A stretch of 64,000 nt of DNA from an uncultured Erythrobacter sp. (GTDB taxonomy: Bacteria > Pseudomonadota > Alphaproteobacteria > Sphingomonadales > Sphingomonadaceae): the NCBI GenBank assembly GCA_913061345.1, contig CAJXTZ010000002.1:12145-76144 (forward strand). Direction: 5' to 3'. Made by a program: the position numbers and the translations under genes. The notes under the pieces were generated by a model. That model saw only the letters and a program-made list of their open reading frames with translations. It was not told the origin of the DNA and did no database searches. The number at the start of each line of letters is the position of its first letter. The stretch's first letter is position 1. Shown here piece by piece: positions 56,781 through 64,000 of the stretch.

Positions 56781-58188
56781 AAGCAATTACGACGTCATCG
56801 TTCTCGGTTCCGGCCCCGGTGGCTATGTCGCGGCAATCCGCTGCGCGCAGCTTGGGTTGAAAACGGCAATCGTCGAACGCGAAAATTTGGGCGGCATCTG
56901 TCTCAACTGGGGCTGCATTCCCACCAAGGCACTGCTGCGCTCCGCAGAAATCCTGCATTACGCTCAGCATGCCAAGGATTACGGTCTGAAGATCGCGGGC
57001 GCAATCGAGGCGGATCTGGAAGCCGTTGTGAAGCGCAGCCGCGGCGTGGCGAAGCAACTCAACCAGGGCGTGACGCACCTGATGAAGAAGAACAAGATCG
57101 CGGTTCACATGGGGGAGGGCACGTTGACCGGGCCCACCAGCCTGACGGTGAAAGGCGAGAAGGGCGAGGAAAAGCTGTCGGCCAAGCACGTGATCGTCGC
57201 CACTGGCGCACGGGCGCGCGACCTGCCTTTTGCCAAGGCCGACGGCAAGCGCATCTGGACCTATCGTCATGCCATGACGCCCGACGAAATGCCGAAGAAG
57301 CTGCTGGTCATAGGATCGGGTGCAATCGGGATCGAGTTTGCCAGCTTCTACAACGACATGGGCGCGGATGTTACCGTCGTCGAGATGCTCGACCGCGTGG
57401 TTCCGGTGGAGGACGCAAACGTTTCGGCTTTCCTGCAAAAGGCGCTGACCAAGCAGGGTATGACGATCATGACCGGAGCGGGTGTCGAGGATATCAAGGC
57501 TGACGGCAAGGGTGTGAAGGCCAAGATCAAGGGCAAGGACGGAAAGGTGGCCGATCACGAGTTCAGCCACTGTATCGTCGCCATCGGTATTCAGCCCAAC
57601 ACGGAAAACGTCGGCCTGGAAAAGCTGGCGGAGATGGACCGCGGCTTCATCCAGATCGACGACTACGGTCGGACGAAGTCCAAGGGGCTATGGGCCATCG
57701 GCGATTGCACGCCCGGCCCGTGGCTTGCGCACAAGGCCAGTCATGAGGGTGTTACCACGGCGGAGGCTATCGCGCAGGAACTGGGTAACAAGGATGTTCA
57801 CCCACACCCGCTCAACCGCGAAGCCATCCCCGGATGCACCTATTGCCATCCGCAGATCGCCAGTGTCGGCATGACTGAAGCCAAGGCGAAGGAAGCAGGG
57901 CATGACGTAAAGGTCGGCATGTTCCCCTTCATCGGCAACGGCAAGGCCATCGCGCTGGGCGAGGCGGAGGGCTTCACGAAGACGGTGTTCGACGGCAAGA
58001 CCGGCGAATTGCTGGGCGCGCACATGATCGGTGCCGAAGTAACCGAAATGATCCAAGGATATGTCGTGGCCAAGACGCTGGAAACGACAGAGGCGGAGCT
58101 GATGCAAACGGTATTCCCGCATCCGACGATTTCCGAATCGATGCACGAAAGCGTGTTGGCCGCCTATGATCGGGCGATACACATCTAG
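56773..58188 (+). CDS. lpdA: dihydrolipoyl dehydrogenase (E3)
   Basis: 471 aa FAD/NAD flavoprotein reoxidising lipoamide. FAD-binding G-S-G-P-G-G-Y, redox-active Cys43 and Cys48 in G-I-C-L-N-W-G-C, NAD site G-S-G-A-I-G-I-E-F and catalytic His in H-P-H-P-T-I-S-E-S. The start is GTG at 56773 with AGGAG 7 nt upstream; it overlaps the thioesterase stop by 8 bases. Together with pdhC it serves the pyruvate dehydrogenase complex. Confidence 0.96.
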   Translation: MAESNYDVIVLGSGPGGYVAAIRCAQLGLKTAIVERENLGGICLNWGCIPTKALLRSAEILHYAQHAKDYGLKIAGAIEADLEAVVKRSRGVAKQLNQGVTHLMKKNKIAVHMGEGTLTGPTSLTVKGEKGEEKLSAKHVIVATGARARDLPFAKADGKRIWTYRHAMTPDEMPKKLLVIGSGAIGIEFASFYNDMGADVTVVEMLDRVVPVEDANVSAFLQKALTKQGMTIMTGAGVEDIKADGKGVKAKIKGKDGKVADHEFSHCIVAIGIQPNTENVGLEKLAEMDRGFIQIDDYGRTKSKGLWAIGDCTPGPWLAHKASHEGVTTAEAIAQELGNKDVHPHPLNREAIPGCTYCHPQIASVGMTEAKAKEAGHDVKVGMFPFIGNGKAIALGEAEGFTKTVFDGKTGELLGAHMIGAEVTEMIQGYVVAKTLETTEAELMQTVFPHPTISESMHESVLAAYDRAIHI

Positions 58189-58229
58189 GCAATTTCCTGC
58201 GACGAACCGCTGATCGCAAATACCGGAAA

Positions 58230-58270
58230 ACAATCACCTCTCGCGCGTTTTTGTTTCGAGAGGTGATTGT
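58230..58270. other. 14-bp hairpin after lpdA
   Basis: ACAATCACCTCTCG (58230-58243) pairs perfectly with CGAGAGGTGATTGT (58257-58270) around a T-rich 13-nt loop, 41 bases after the lpdA stop. It is a likely lpdA terminator, though on the plus strand no U run follows. The right arm contains GAGAGG, the only ribosome binding site available to the next frame, so it would be sequestered. Confidence 0.6.
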
Positions 58271-58271
58271 C

Positions 58272-58394
58272 ATGGAATACGAAATTTCAGATCAGCCGCA
58301 GGAAAACTACCGTCCAGAACGCGTCGCGATGCAGCCCGAACAGGTTGATCAGCACGGAGAGCTTGCGTCGAACACAGATGGACAACCGGGATAG
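58272..58394 (+). CDS. possible 40-aa acidic small protein
   Basis: Frame from ATG at 58272 to TAG at 58392-58394, rich in Gln, Glu, Asp and Pro, beginning M-E-Y-E-I-S-D-Q-P-Q. It has no recognised domain and looks disordered. GAGAGG is 8 nt upstream but inside the strong hairpin. It may be a real leader-type protein or chance. Confidence 0.35.
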   Translation: MEYEISDQPQENYRPERVAMQPEQVDQHGELASNTDGQPG

Positions 58395-58408
58395 GCGATC
58401 TGGTAAAT

Positions 58409-58428
58409 TGGCGGACAGGGTGTCCGCC
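58409..58428 (-). other. candidate attachment site core (tRNA-Ser 3' end match)
   Basis: TGGCGGACAGGGTG (58409-58422) is the reverse complement of CACCCTGTCCGCCA, the usual 3' end of a tRNA-Ser whose acceptor begins GGACAGG. No tRNA body is attached. It lies 165 bp before a tyrosine integrase, where an attachment core is expected, and is part of a palindrome (8-bp arms GGCGGACA/TGTCCGCC, 3-base centre). The orientation predicts an intact tRNA-Ser at the element's other, missing end. Confidence 0.55.
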
Positions 58429-58586
58429 TAACAGCCTTTCACCGGCCTTCCACGATCACCAAGAAAGCGCCTATATCCCTTGGTTTCTGTCTTGCTGCAT
58501 TTCGTTAGCCTTCATCCGCTTTCGCTTGCGTTCCCTTAAAACCAGCCTACTGTTAGGGGAACGGTAAAGGGAACAAAGGCCAAACC

Positions 58587-59891
58587 ATGCCCCGGAAGGT
58601 TCACAACGCGCTATCGCCGCTCACTGTCAAAAATGCGAAGCCTGGACGATATGCAGACGGCGGCGGGCTTTACCTGCTGGTGAAAGCGAGCGGCGCGCGA
58701 TCATGGGTCTATCGTGCAACCGTGGCAGGCAAGGTGCGGGACGTAGGGCTAGGCGCGGCGGCTGGGCCTGCCGCTGTCACGCTGGCCGATGCGCGCGAAT
58801 TGGCGAGGGACAAGGCGCGGGAGGCGGCAGCTGGCGAGGTTCCTGTTTCCGATCGCCGCAAGCGCCAGCAACAGGCGAAGGCAGCGGCGCAAGAGGCCAA
58901 GGTGCGCGGCACCACGTTCCGGGATGCTGCAAAAGCCTATATCGCCCTGAACGAGAGCGGCTGGAAGAACGATAAGCACCGGGCGCAATGGCGCAGCACA
59001 TTGGAGGCATACGCCTATCCGCACTTTGGCGACGTTCCCGTTTGCGACGTTGCAGCCGAGCACGTCATGGCGGCGCTCAAGCCTATTTGGAGCGAAAAGC
59101 CGGAGACTGCCAGCCGCCTGCGCGGCAGGATCGAGAACATACTGGACGCGGCCAAGGTCGAGGGCTTGCGCGAAGGCGAGAACCCGGCGCGTTGGCGGGG
59201 TCATCTGGACAAGGTGCTGCCGCCTTCCGCGAAGGCGAAAAAGCGCCGCAATGCCAACCTGGGCAGGTCCGGGCACCATGAAGCCATGCCCTATACTAGC
59301 GTGCCGGCCTTCCTAACGAAGCTGGCTGCGGTGGATGGGATAGGCGCGAAGGCGCTGGAATTTACCGTGCTCAATGCAACGCGCACCGGGGAGACGATCG
59401 GCGCGACATGGGGCGAGGTCGATTTAGAAAAAGCAACGTGGACGATCCCCGCCGATCGCATGAAGGCCGAAGCTGAGCATAGCGTGCCATTATCACCGCG
59501 CGCGGTTGATATTCTTAAAGAGGTCCAGCCGCTCACCAATGGCCGGAGTGATGCTCCGTTGTTCCCGTCCACGCATGGCGGAGCGCTGTCCGATATGGCG
59601 ATGCTCATGCAGCTTCGCCGCCTTATTCCTGCCGAAAAGGACAAGCCGCGCCTGACGGTGCACGGTTTCCGCTCCAGCTTCCGCGATTGGGCAGCGGAAC
59701 GCACCGGCTTCGCGCACGAGGTTTGCGAAATGGCTTTGGCTCACACGATCGGTAACAAGGCTGAGGCGGCATATCGGCGTGGCCAGCTATTCGACAAGCG
59801 CCGCAAGTTGATGGATGCATGGGCAACCTATTGCGCCAACCATTGCGCGGCCAATGGACAGGTGACCCCAATTCGAAAAATAACATCCTGA
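58587..59891 (+). CDS. tyrosine-type site-specific integrase (P4/DUF4102 group)
   Basis: 434 aa. N-terminal DUF4102-type arm-binding domain (D-G-G-G-L-Y-L-L-V near residue 25), a core-binding domain and the catalytic domain with Arg266, His359-x-x-Arg362, His386 and nucleophile Tyr396, all in place. It integrates and excises an element, commonly at tRNA genes. The candidate attachment site stands just upstream. Its strand and position next to the chromosomal boundary support a prophage-like or integrative element. Confidence 0.93.
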   Translation: MPRKVHNALSPLTVKNAKPGRYADGGGLYLLVKASGARSWVYRATVAGKVRDVGLGAAAGPAAVTLADARELARDKAREAAAGEVPVSDRRKRQQQAKAAAQEAKVRGTTFRDAAKAYIALNESGWKNDKHRAQWRSTLEAYAYPHFGDVPVCDVAAEHVMAALKPIWSEKPETASRLRGRIENILDAAKVEGLREGENPARWRGHLDKVLPPSAKAKKRRNANLGRSGHHEAMPYTSVPAFLTKLAAVDGIGAKALEFTVLNATRTGETIGATWGEVDLEKATWTIPADRMKAEAEHSVPLSPRAVDILKEVQPLTNGRSDAPLFPSTHGGALSDMAMLMQLRRLIPAEKDKPRLTVHGFRSSFRDWAAERTGFAHEVCEMALAHTIGNKAEAAYRRGQLFDKRRKLMDAWATYCANHCAANGQVTPIRKITS

Positions 59892-59917
59892 ATGCAAAGA
59901 AAGGCACTAGGCACGCA

Positions 59918-60586
59918 TTACGACTGAGATTGCTCGTTTGCGCATTCTCCCAATATTCGGCCTATCTCAGGGTCAGTCGCGTCTATCGATACGTCGATGG
60001 CAGGATAACCAGAGAGGTCTTGGACGCTACCTATATCGGACGTGTCGCGCGGCGCACCATAGACGAAACGAAAGTCCATCCGAGAAACTTCCTTCACCGC
60101 CAAGCGTGACATAAGTTCCGCTAGGTCGAAGCTCGCTTGGGTGAAAGGCCCAACGCGGTCGCTAAACTGACCGGTTCTGTAAAGGATGTCACCAGTGCCT
60201 TGCCTCGTGTAGATCGATGCTGAATTGTCGTTTATTTTGTATAATAGAACGTCAAAAAATCGCGGTCTGGCGTATTCGTTTCGGCTAGCGTCAACAAGAG
60301 ATGTGGCAATAAGCCGAAATTCATTTGGAAACCGATTATCTCGACTTCTCACACACTGGAACTGGACTTCCAAATATTGGCCACGCTGTGAGTCTATCCA
60401 GAATGAGCCGTCAACATATGATTTAATCGCACCGGCAAAATCGTCGGATTCGCTCCAGTAGGATAGCGTTCCAATCTCTAATTCCTCGTCGGCATCTGCC
60501 GTTCCCGTGATGTCGCTGCAACCACTTCCTAGAGCCAGCGAGGCGGCGCTTGCGACAACAATCAGCTTGATATGTTTCATTCGCAT
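59918..60586 (-). CDS. putative secreted lipoprotein of the element
   Basis: 222 aa. The N-terminus is a signal sequence ending L-G-S-G-C; Cys23 could be lipidated although the -3 residue is not the usual Leu. The mature part is acidic, with no domain recognised. The gene is AT-richer than its chromosomal neighbours, consistent with recent transfer. AGAGGA lies 4 nt before the first ATG and 10 nt before the second. It ends 27 bases from the convergent integrase. Confidence 0.65.
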   Translation of the reverse strand: MRMKHIKLIVVASAASLALGSGCSDITGTADADEELEIGTLSYWSESDDFAGAIKSYVDGSFWIDSQRGQYLEVQFQCVRSRDNRFPNEFRLIATSLVDASRNEYARPRFFDVLLYKINDNSASIYTRQGTGDILYRTGQFSDRVGPFTQASFDLAELMSRLAVKEVSRMDFRFVYGAPRDTSDIGSVQDLSGYPAIDVSIDATDPEIGRILGECANEQSQS

Positions 60587-60757
60587 CGAATCCTCTAAAT
60601 TACCGACGGACTAAGTTTTCCCCAGCGGTCAAAAACCATCGATGGCGAGACGAGGCAACTTTTGTGTAAGTCTTTCGTGGGGATAGGTAGGCCAGCCGAT
60701 AAGCGCGCATCCCACGCGCTTCCCCGCCTTCACCATGGGAGCCGCTTGGGAGGCGGG

Positions 60758-61954
60758 ATGGACGACGAATGGATTCTACTACCAGAGGCGGTGGAGGTTG
60801 TCCGAACCGCTATCGGGCTGGATGACATTACCGCGCGCGGGATGCTGTTCGATTGGCTGAGCACCGCTGCCGTAGGTTCCAGAATCGGCGTTGAGGTGAA
60901 TGGCAATTACGGCCAGCCTGATCGCAACAAGCCCATGTTGGGAACGTATTGGACCGATCTCGAAAACTTGCATGGCAATTGGTGGACGACCGGCAATGCA
61001 GAGTGGGATGATAATTACGCTTGGCGAGGCATCCAAATTCACGCCGGAGATTTGCGGATCAACATCGGCCCTAAGGGGAAGCAAACACGAGTTGAGTTGC
61101 AACCGGTTGCACCGAGCTCGTCTACGGACGAATTTCAGGAAGCGCCGCGAGATTGGCTCGAACTTTGGCAGGGGCCGCTCAATTTCCGCGCGACGTATGA
61201 CAAAGGCAGTTTTGGGCCGGGGCACTCGATAGAGCGCATCAACCAATACGGTAAGGAAGGTGCAACTGGAGGGGGGCGACATGAGCCAATCTACAATGTG
61301 CGGCTGGACCCCAATGACGGTGCTGTTGTCATTGAGTGGTTAATCGGATTGCCTGGACAGCCGCCCCCCTTCCAAACCTCCCGACACTATAATGGCGGAC
61401 CCGGTCGAATCAGTTACGATCGTGTGAGGGAAGACCCCGTAGCCCGCGAATTGGCGTTTCGACATCTCCCCCCTGAACATCGAGACAGAGCCGTGGGGGC
61501 CTATGCTTGCGCCAACTCGATCCGGGGGTGGGCAGAGAGCGAGTTTTTCAACGCTATCCACGCTGAGTATTGTGAGGTCTGGGCGCGCGTGGGAAGCAGA
61601 GTGGCCCCGTTTCGCCGTATCCCTGCCGACATTTTCCGTTCCTATGAGATTAGGAGTTGGGGATACGGGAAGCCCGGAGGCGCGTGGGCTGACCTAGAGG
61701 GAGCAGAGCCGCTTTTCTCGATCCGCGTTGCCGCATCCGCGAGCTACGAAGGTCCAATTCAGCCTGTCATTGAGGAGCAGCGTTTTACCTATGAGGAGGT
61801 TGTTAGTTGGTCCCGGGAGTGGCTTGATGGCGGTAGAGGCAACGGTATGGATAAGGCGTGGCTAGCCTTCAAGAAGCTGTCGCGAGCGAAGGGATGCGCG
61901 CGCGACACTGTTTTTCGGCCCGCTTGGAATGAGGCCAAAACAAAGAGCAATTAG
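60758..61954 (+). CDS. 398-aa orphan protein of the mobile element
   Basis: 398 aa from the ATG at 60758 (M-D-D-E-W-I-L-L-P-E-A-V), which has GGGAGG just upstream; a longer frame to 60662 has no support. Two related-looking segments occur: W-W-T-T-G-N-A-E-W-D-D-N-Y-A-W in the first third and R-R-I-P-A-D-I-F-R-S-Y-E-I-R-S-W-G-Y-G in the last third. The C-terminus ends M-D-K-A-W-L-A-F-K-K-L, helical and basic. No signal peptide, membrane segment or catalytic motif was recognised. It is cargo rather than a core replication gene; function unknown. Confidence 0.7.
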   Translation: MDDEWILLPEAVEVVRTAIGLDDITARGMLFDWLSTAAVGSRIGVEVNGNYGQPDRNKPMLGTYWTDLENLHGNWWTTGNAEWDDNYAWRGIQIHAGDLRINIGPKGKQTRVELQPVAPSSSTDEFQEAPRDWLELWQGPLNFRATYDKGSFGPGHSIERINQYGKEGATGGGRHEPIYNVRLDPNDGAVVIEWLIGLPGQPPPFQTSRHYNGGPGRISYDRVREDPVARELAFRHLPPEHRDRAVGAYACANSIRGWAESEFFNAIHAEYCEVWARVGSRVAPFRRIPADIFRSYEIRSWGYGKPGGAWADLEGAEPLFSIRVAASASYEGPIQPVIEEQRFTYEEVVSWSREWLDGGRGNGMDKAWLAFKKLSRAKGCARDTVFRPAWNEAKTKSN

Positions 61955-61976
61955 CTAAGCCACTAACGCGGTATAT

Positions 61977-62037
61977 CACGCGAAGCTTCACGCGACGACA
62001 CGCCGCGCCCTGCATTGGCCGCGTAAATTTTTCACGC
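61977..62037. repeat. cluster of four CACGC motifs upstream of the HTH gene
   Basis: CACGC occurs at 61977, 61989, 61999 and 62033, the first two as CACGCGA, 12, 10 and 34 bases apart, in the 120-base gap before the HTH gene. The first two are roughly one helical turn apart, as expected for operator or iteron-like binding sites. Confidence 0.35.
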
Positions 62038-62076
62038 TTCAATTCGCCCCGGTTCCAGCAAACACGGAGGCGAACC

Positions 62077-62271
62077 ATGGAAAATAATACCGTCCCGCTC
62101 AGCGAGGCGTTGGCCTACTCCCCTAAGGAAGCGGCTCGCGTTTCAGGTTTGGGTTTAACAACCGTCTATCGCCTTATCAACGAAGGCACATTGGAGCGCC
62201 GTAAGATCGGCACCCGTTCCCTCATCCCGGCGCGTTCACTCCGCGCCCTGATCGAAGGGGACGCGGCATGA
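62077..62271 (+). CDS. AlpA/excisionase-like HTH protein
   Basis: 64 aa. A short MerR-like/excisionase helix-turn-helix: S-P-K-E-A-A-R-V-S-G-L-G-L-T-T-V-Y-R-L-I-N, followed by R-R-K-I-G-T-R-S-L-I-P. Such proteins act as excision factors or regulators for integrases. A GGAGG site precedes the ATG by about 6 nt. Its stop overlaps the next gene (ATGA). Confidence 0.85.
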   Translation: MENNTVPLSEALAYSPKEAARVSGLGLTTVYRLINEGTLERRKIGTRSLIPARSLRALIEGDAA

Positions 62272-62453
62272 GAGGGCTGAAAGTAAAACAGGCCGGGGCG
62301 GCTGCAACCGCTCCCGGCCCGAATGTTGTCAAAGCTGGTGGCCTGACAACTTCCGATAACCCAGCACGAGAATGCGGGCAACCAATACCGGCTCTCATCG
62401 CGATCCATCTGGGCACGGCGTTTTTGGAGCGCCGGGAAGGAGGTGCACTATGA
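62268..62453 (+). CDS. small hypothetical protein of the element
   Basis: 61 aa with no recognised domain; Gly/Ala/Pro-rich start (M-R-G-L-K-V-K-Q-A). It overlaps the HTH gene at its start and the next gene at its end, each by four bases, which makes a real gene likelier than its composition suggests. Confidence 0.55.
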   Translation: MRGLKVKQAGAAATAPGPNVVKAGGLTTSDNPARECGQPIPALIAIHLGTAFLERREGGAL

Positions 62454-62761
62454 GCACCTATCCTGAAACTCCCGGCAGCAAGGGCACGGACGGCACTTCG
62501 CAGGAAGCCGCCGCATTCATCGCCCCCCACGTCACCGGGATGCGCCGCAAAGTGCTCGAAGCCTATGCCGATGCTGGCGAGGCAACGGCTCTGGAAATGG
62601 TCGAACGCACTGGCATGGGCCGGTGGAGTCTCCAGCCGCGCGTGAGCGAATTGCGCCGAATGGGAATGCTCGAAAGCACCGGGCAGCGCCGCCGTAACCC
62701 GAGCGGGCAAAGCGCGGCGGTCCAGCGCATCACCCAGAGAGGAATGGAGGCGTTGAAATGA
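62450..62761 (+). CDS. small winged-helix-like protein
   Basis: 103 aa. The middle reads as a helix-turn-helix of winged type: R-R-K-V-L-E-A-Y-A-D-A-G-E-A-T-A-L-E-M-V-E-R-T-G and L-Q-P-R-V-S-E-L-R-R-M-G-M-L-E. It may be a DNA-binding regulator or replication accessory protein. It overlaps both neighbours by ATGA junctions. Confidence 0.65.
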   Translation: MSTYPETPGSKGTDGTSQEAAAFIAPHVTGMRRKVLEAYADAGEATALEMVERTGMGRWSLQPRVSELRRMGMLESTGQRRRNPSGQSAAVQRITQRGMEALK

Positions 62762-63690
62762 ACGAACACGTTTCTGCCTTCCTCGATTGCATGGCTGCGG
62801 CTGGTATCGCGCCAGTCGAGCCTATAACCGGTGCGCTCGCAACGGGAGAGCCGGTCCGGTTTCAGGCGAAGGGCGACCGGAAGGGTCGAAAGAACGGCTG
62901 GGCCATGCTGCACCTAGACGGCATCCCGGCTGGCGCTTTCGGGCATTGGCGCATGGGCATCCGCTCAACCTGGAGTGCCGGGGGAGGCGAAGGTGGCCTT
63001 TCGCGGGAAGATCGGCGCAAATTGGCCGCGAAAATACGGGGGGAAAACGCGAAGCGACAGCGCCAGCTTGCCGAGCAACACCGGGAGGCGGCGGCGCAAG
63101 CCGTAGCTGCATGGAACGCCGCTGGGCGTGCCGACCCCGCGCACCCTTATCTTGTGTGCAAGCGTCTCCAGCCGATCGGCATTCGCCAGCATGGTTGCGA
63201 ACTGCTAGTGCCAATGCTCGATAGGGGCTGGCGCTTGTGGAACCTCCAGCGCATCCGTCCCGATGGCTTCAAGCTGTTTTGGAAGGGCGCGCGGACCAAG
63301 GGCCTTTTCTGGCACCACGGTCTTGTCGATAGCACTGGCCAGCCGAGCACTGGGCCTTTCGTCATTGCGGAGGGTTTCGCCACGGCGGCGGCAATCCACC
63401 GTGCGACCGGCCATGCCGTTGCAGCCGCCATGAGTGCGCGTAACTTGGCGACCGTGGCAGGCTCGCTGCACAAGGCATATCTCGGACGACATTTTATCGT
63501 CGCAGCCGATGACGATTGCCACCTGTCGGAGAATATAGGCCTAGAAGCCGCTGGGAAGGCCGCTGAGTCTATTGGCGGGCTGTTGGCTGTCCCATACCCT
63601 CCTAGCGTTCAAACGCGCTCAGCGTCCGATTTTGCGGACCTGAGCGATAACGAGGTGCGCGAACGCATCGGGGAGGCGCGCCATGCATAA
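62758..63690 (+). CDS. Toprim-domain primase-like protein
   Basis: 310 aa. The N-terminal part ends in W-A-M-L-H-L-D-G-I, as in phage/plasmid primase-associated proteins; a Toprim domain follows with the catalytic Glu in V-I-A-E-G-F-A-T-A-A-A and an acidic cluster V-A-A-D-D-D-C-H. Such proteins prime replication of mobile elements with a RepA-type helicase, which is the next gene. The start overlaps the upstream stop (ATGA) and the last 8 bases overlap the ATPase gene. Confidence 0.87.
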   Translation: MNEHVSAFLDCMAAAGIAPVEPITGALATGEPVRFQAKGDRKGRKNGWAMLHLDGIPAGAFGHWRMGIRSTWSAGGGEGGLSREDRRKLAAKIRGENAKRQRQLAEQHREAAAQAVAAWNAAGRADPAHPYLVCKRLQPIGIRQHGCELLVPMLDRGWRLWNLQRIRPDGFKLFWKGARTKGLFWHHGLVDSTGQPSTGPFVIAEGFATAAAIHRATGHAVAAAMSARNLATVAGSLHKAYLGRHFIVAADDDCHLSENIGLEAAGKAAESIGGLLAVPYPPSVQTRSASDFADLSDNEVRERIGEARHA

Positions 63691-63963
63691 GGCTATTGAC
63701 TTGGCCGACAACGACGCGGGCACGATCGAACGCATAGGTGCGCCCTGCCTCCCGGCGCTAGATCTGATTGAGCTAGCCAAAGTGCGCGCTCAGCCAAAAG
63801 CGTTCGCCATTTCGCATCTCGCTCCGCGCGGAGAGGTAACGCTGTTCACCGGGCCGGGAAGCGCGGGAAAGAGCCTGTTGGCGCAGCAAATGGCAACGGC
63901 GGCGGCGGCTGGCATCGGGACGCTGGGTTACGACTTGGACCCGGCTCCCGCGATCTATCTCAC
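63683..63963 (+). CDS. RepA/RecA-like AAA ATPase (partial, cut by the contig end)
   Basis: The 93 visible residues include Walker A G-P-G-S-A-G-K-S near residue 60 and a preceding V-T-L-F-T, as in RepA-type replicative helicases and AAA_25 proteins that pair with Toprim primases. The ATG at 63683 overlaps the preceding gene by 8 bases. Genomic sequence stops at 63963; the codons that follow in frame (C-L-L-Y-T-S-D-A-A-D) are the translation of the sequencing adapter and must not be annotated. Confidence 0.8.
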
Positions 63964-64000
63964 CTGTCTCTTATACACATCTGACGCTGCCGACGAAGAG
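63964..64000. other. Illumina Nextera adapter and index (assembly artefact)
   Basis: 63964-63996 matches the reverse complement of the Nextera Read 1 transposase adapter (starts CTGTCTCTTATACACATCT and continues GACGCTGCCGACGA); the last four bases AGAG would be the start of the index. This is not genomic DNA. It shows that the contig ends here by read-through into adapter, and should be trimmed. Confidence 0.97.

Larger units (their letters stand above)
58189..58586. other. junction between lpdA and the mobile element
   Basis: 398 bases holding a 14-bp hairpin (58230-58270), a possible 40-codon frame (58272-58394), a tRNA-Ser 3'-end match that also forms a palindrome (58409-58428), and a GC-poor stretch to the integrase start that may carry its promoter. 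Chromosome ends and the element begins within this stretch. Confidence 0.6.

Noticed and set aside
58409..58428. simple terminator hairpin instead of an attachment core
   Set aside because: The stem is possible, but it has no U run, sits more than 200 bases after lpdA beyond a stronger hairpin, and the tRNA-Ser match explains one arm better.
1..64000. CRISPR arrays, rRNA and insertion sequences
   Set aside because: No regularly spaced repeats, rRNA segments or transposase motifs were seen on reading the window.

Overview
The window looks like about 58 kb of core chromosome from a GC-rich alphaproteobacterium of the Sphingomonadales, most likely Erythrobacteraceae (Erythrobacter/Altererythrobacter type), followed by the first 5.5 kb of an integrated mobile element. 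Support for the placement: a two-subunit GlyQ/GlyS, an archaeal/eukaryal-type prolyl-tRNA synthetase, a PhaR regulator, DOMON-like, 'vgr-related' and patatin-like proteins of types common in sphingomonads, and an alphaproteobacterial heat-shock promoter (CTTG-N17-CCTATAT) in front of dnaK. Family assignments come from recognising motifs in translated sequence; no database search was run.

Layout. 1-2972 (minus strand): two tandem TraB/GumN-like proteins, an XRE regulator coupled to a membrane protein, and a UrcA-type secreted protein broken by an in-frame TAG. 3379-9189 (plus): glyQ-glyS and ppdK. 9172-10637: a methyltransferase divergent from comF; then hisI, cysK with an MFS exporter, a PilZ protein and tyrS. 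15852-21418: a DOMON-like protein coupled to NamZ, a small secreted protein, a MoxR/CoxE-type pair and a beta-lactamase-fold serine hydrolase. 21439-28394: parE, then the divergent block lipoprotein / rsmI-yraN-gshB-dedA, then xerC-hemW on the minus strand. 29591-38035: a CAP protein, rdgB-rph, and the stress block hrcA-grpE ... dnaK-dnaJ with a lipoprotein, a metallopeptidase-like protein and a copper chaperone between. 38054-45515: a patatin, radA-cvpA-NifU-like, and an MHS transporter coupled to alr. 45583-58188: phaR, proS, M3 and M28 peptidases, rnr, a peroxiredoxin-like protein, UspA, and pyruvate dehydrogenase E2, a thioesterase and E3 (lpdA).

58409 to the end is the mobile element. 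It starts at a 14-bp match to the 3' end of a tRNA-Ser (candidate attachment core), then carries a tyrosine integrase, an AT-richer cargo section with a secreted protein and a 398-aa orphan, and a tightly overlapping gene train: AlpA-like HTH, two small proteins, a Toprim primase-like protein and a RepA/RecA-like ATPase. The ATPase gene is cut by the contig end: the last 37 bases (63964-64000) are the Illumina Nextera adapter plus index, not genomic DNA. The rest of the element, where an intact tRNA-Ser is expected, is missing.

No rRNA, complete tRNA, CRISPR array or insertion sequence was found.
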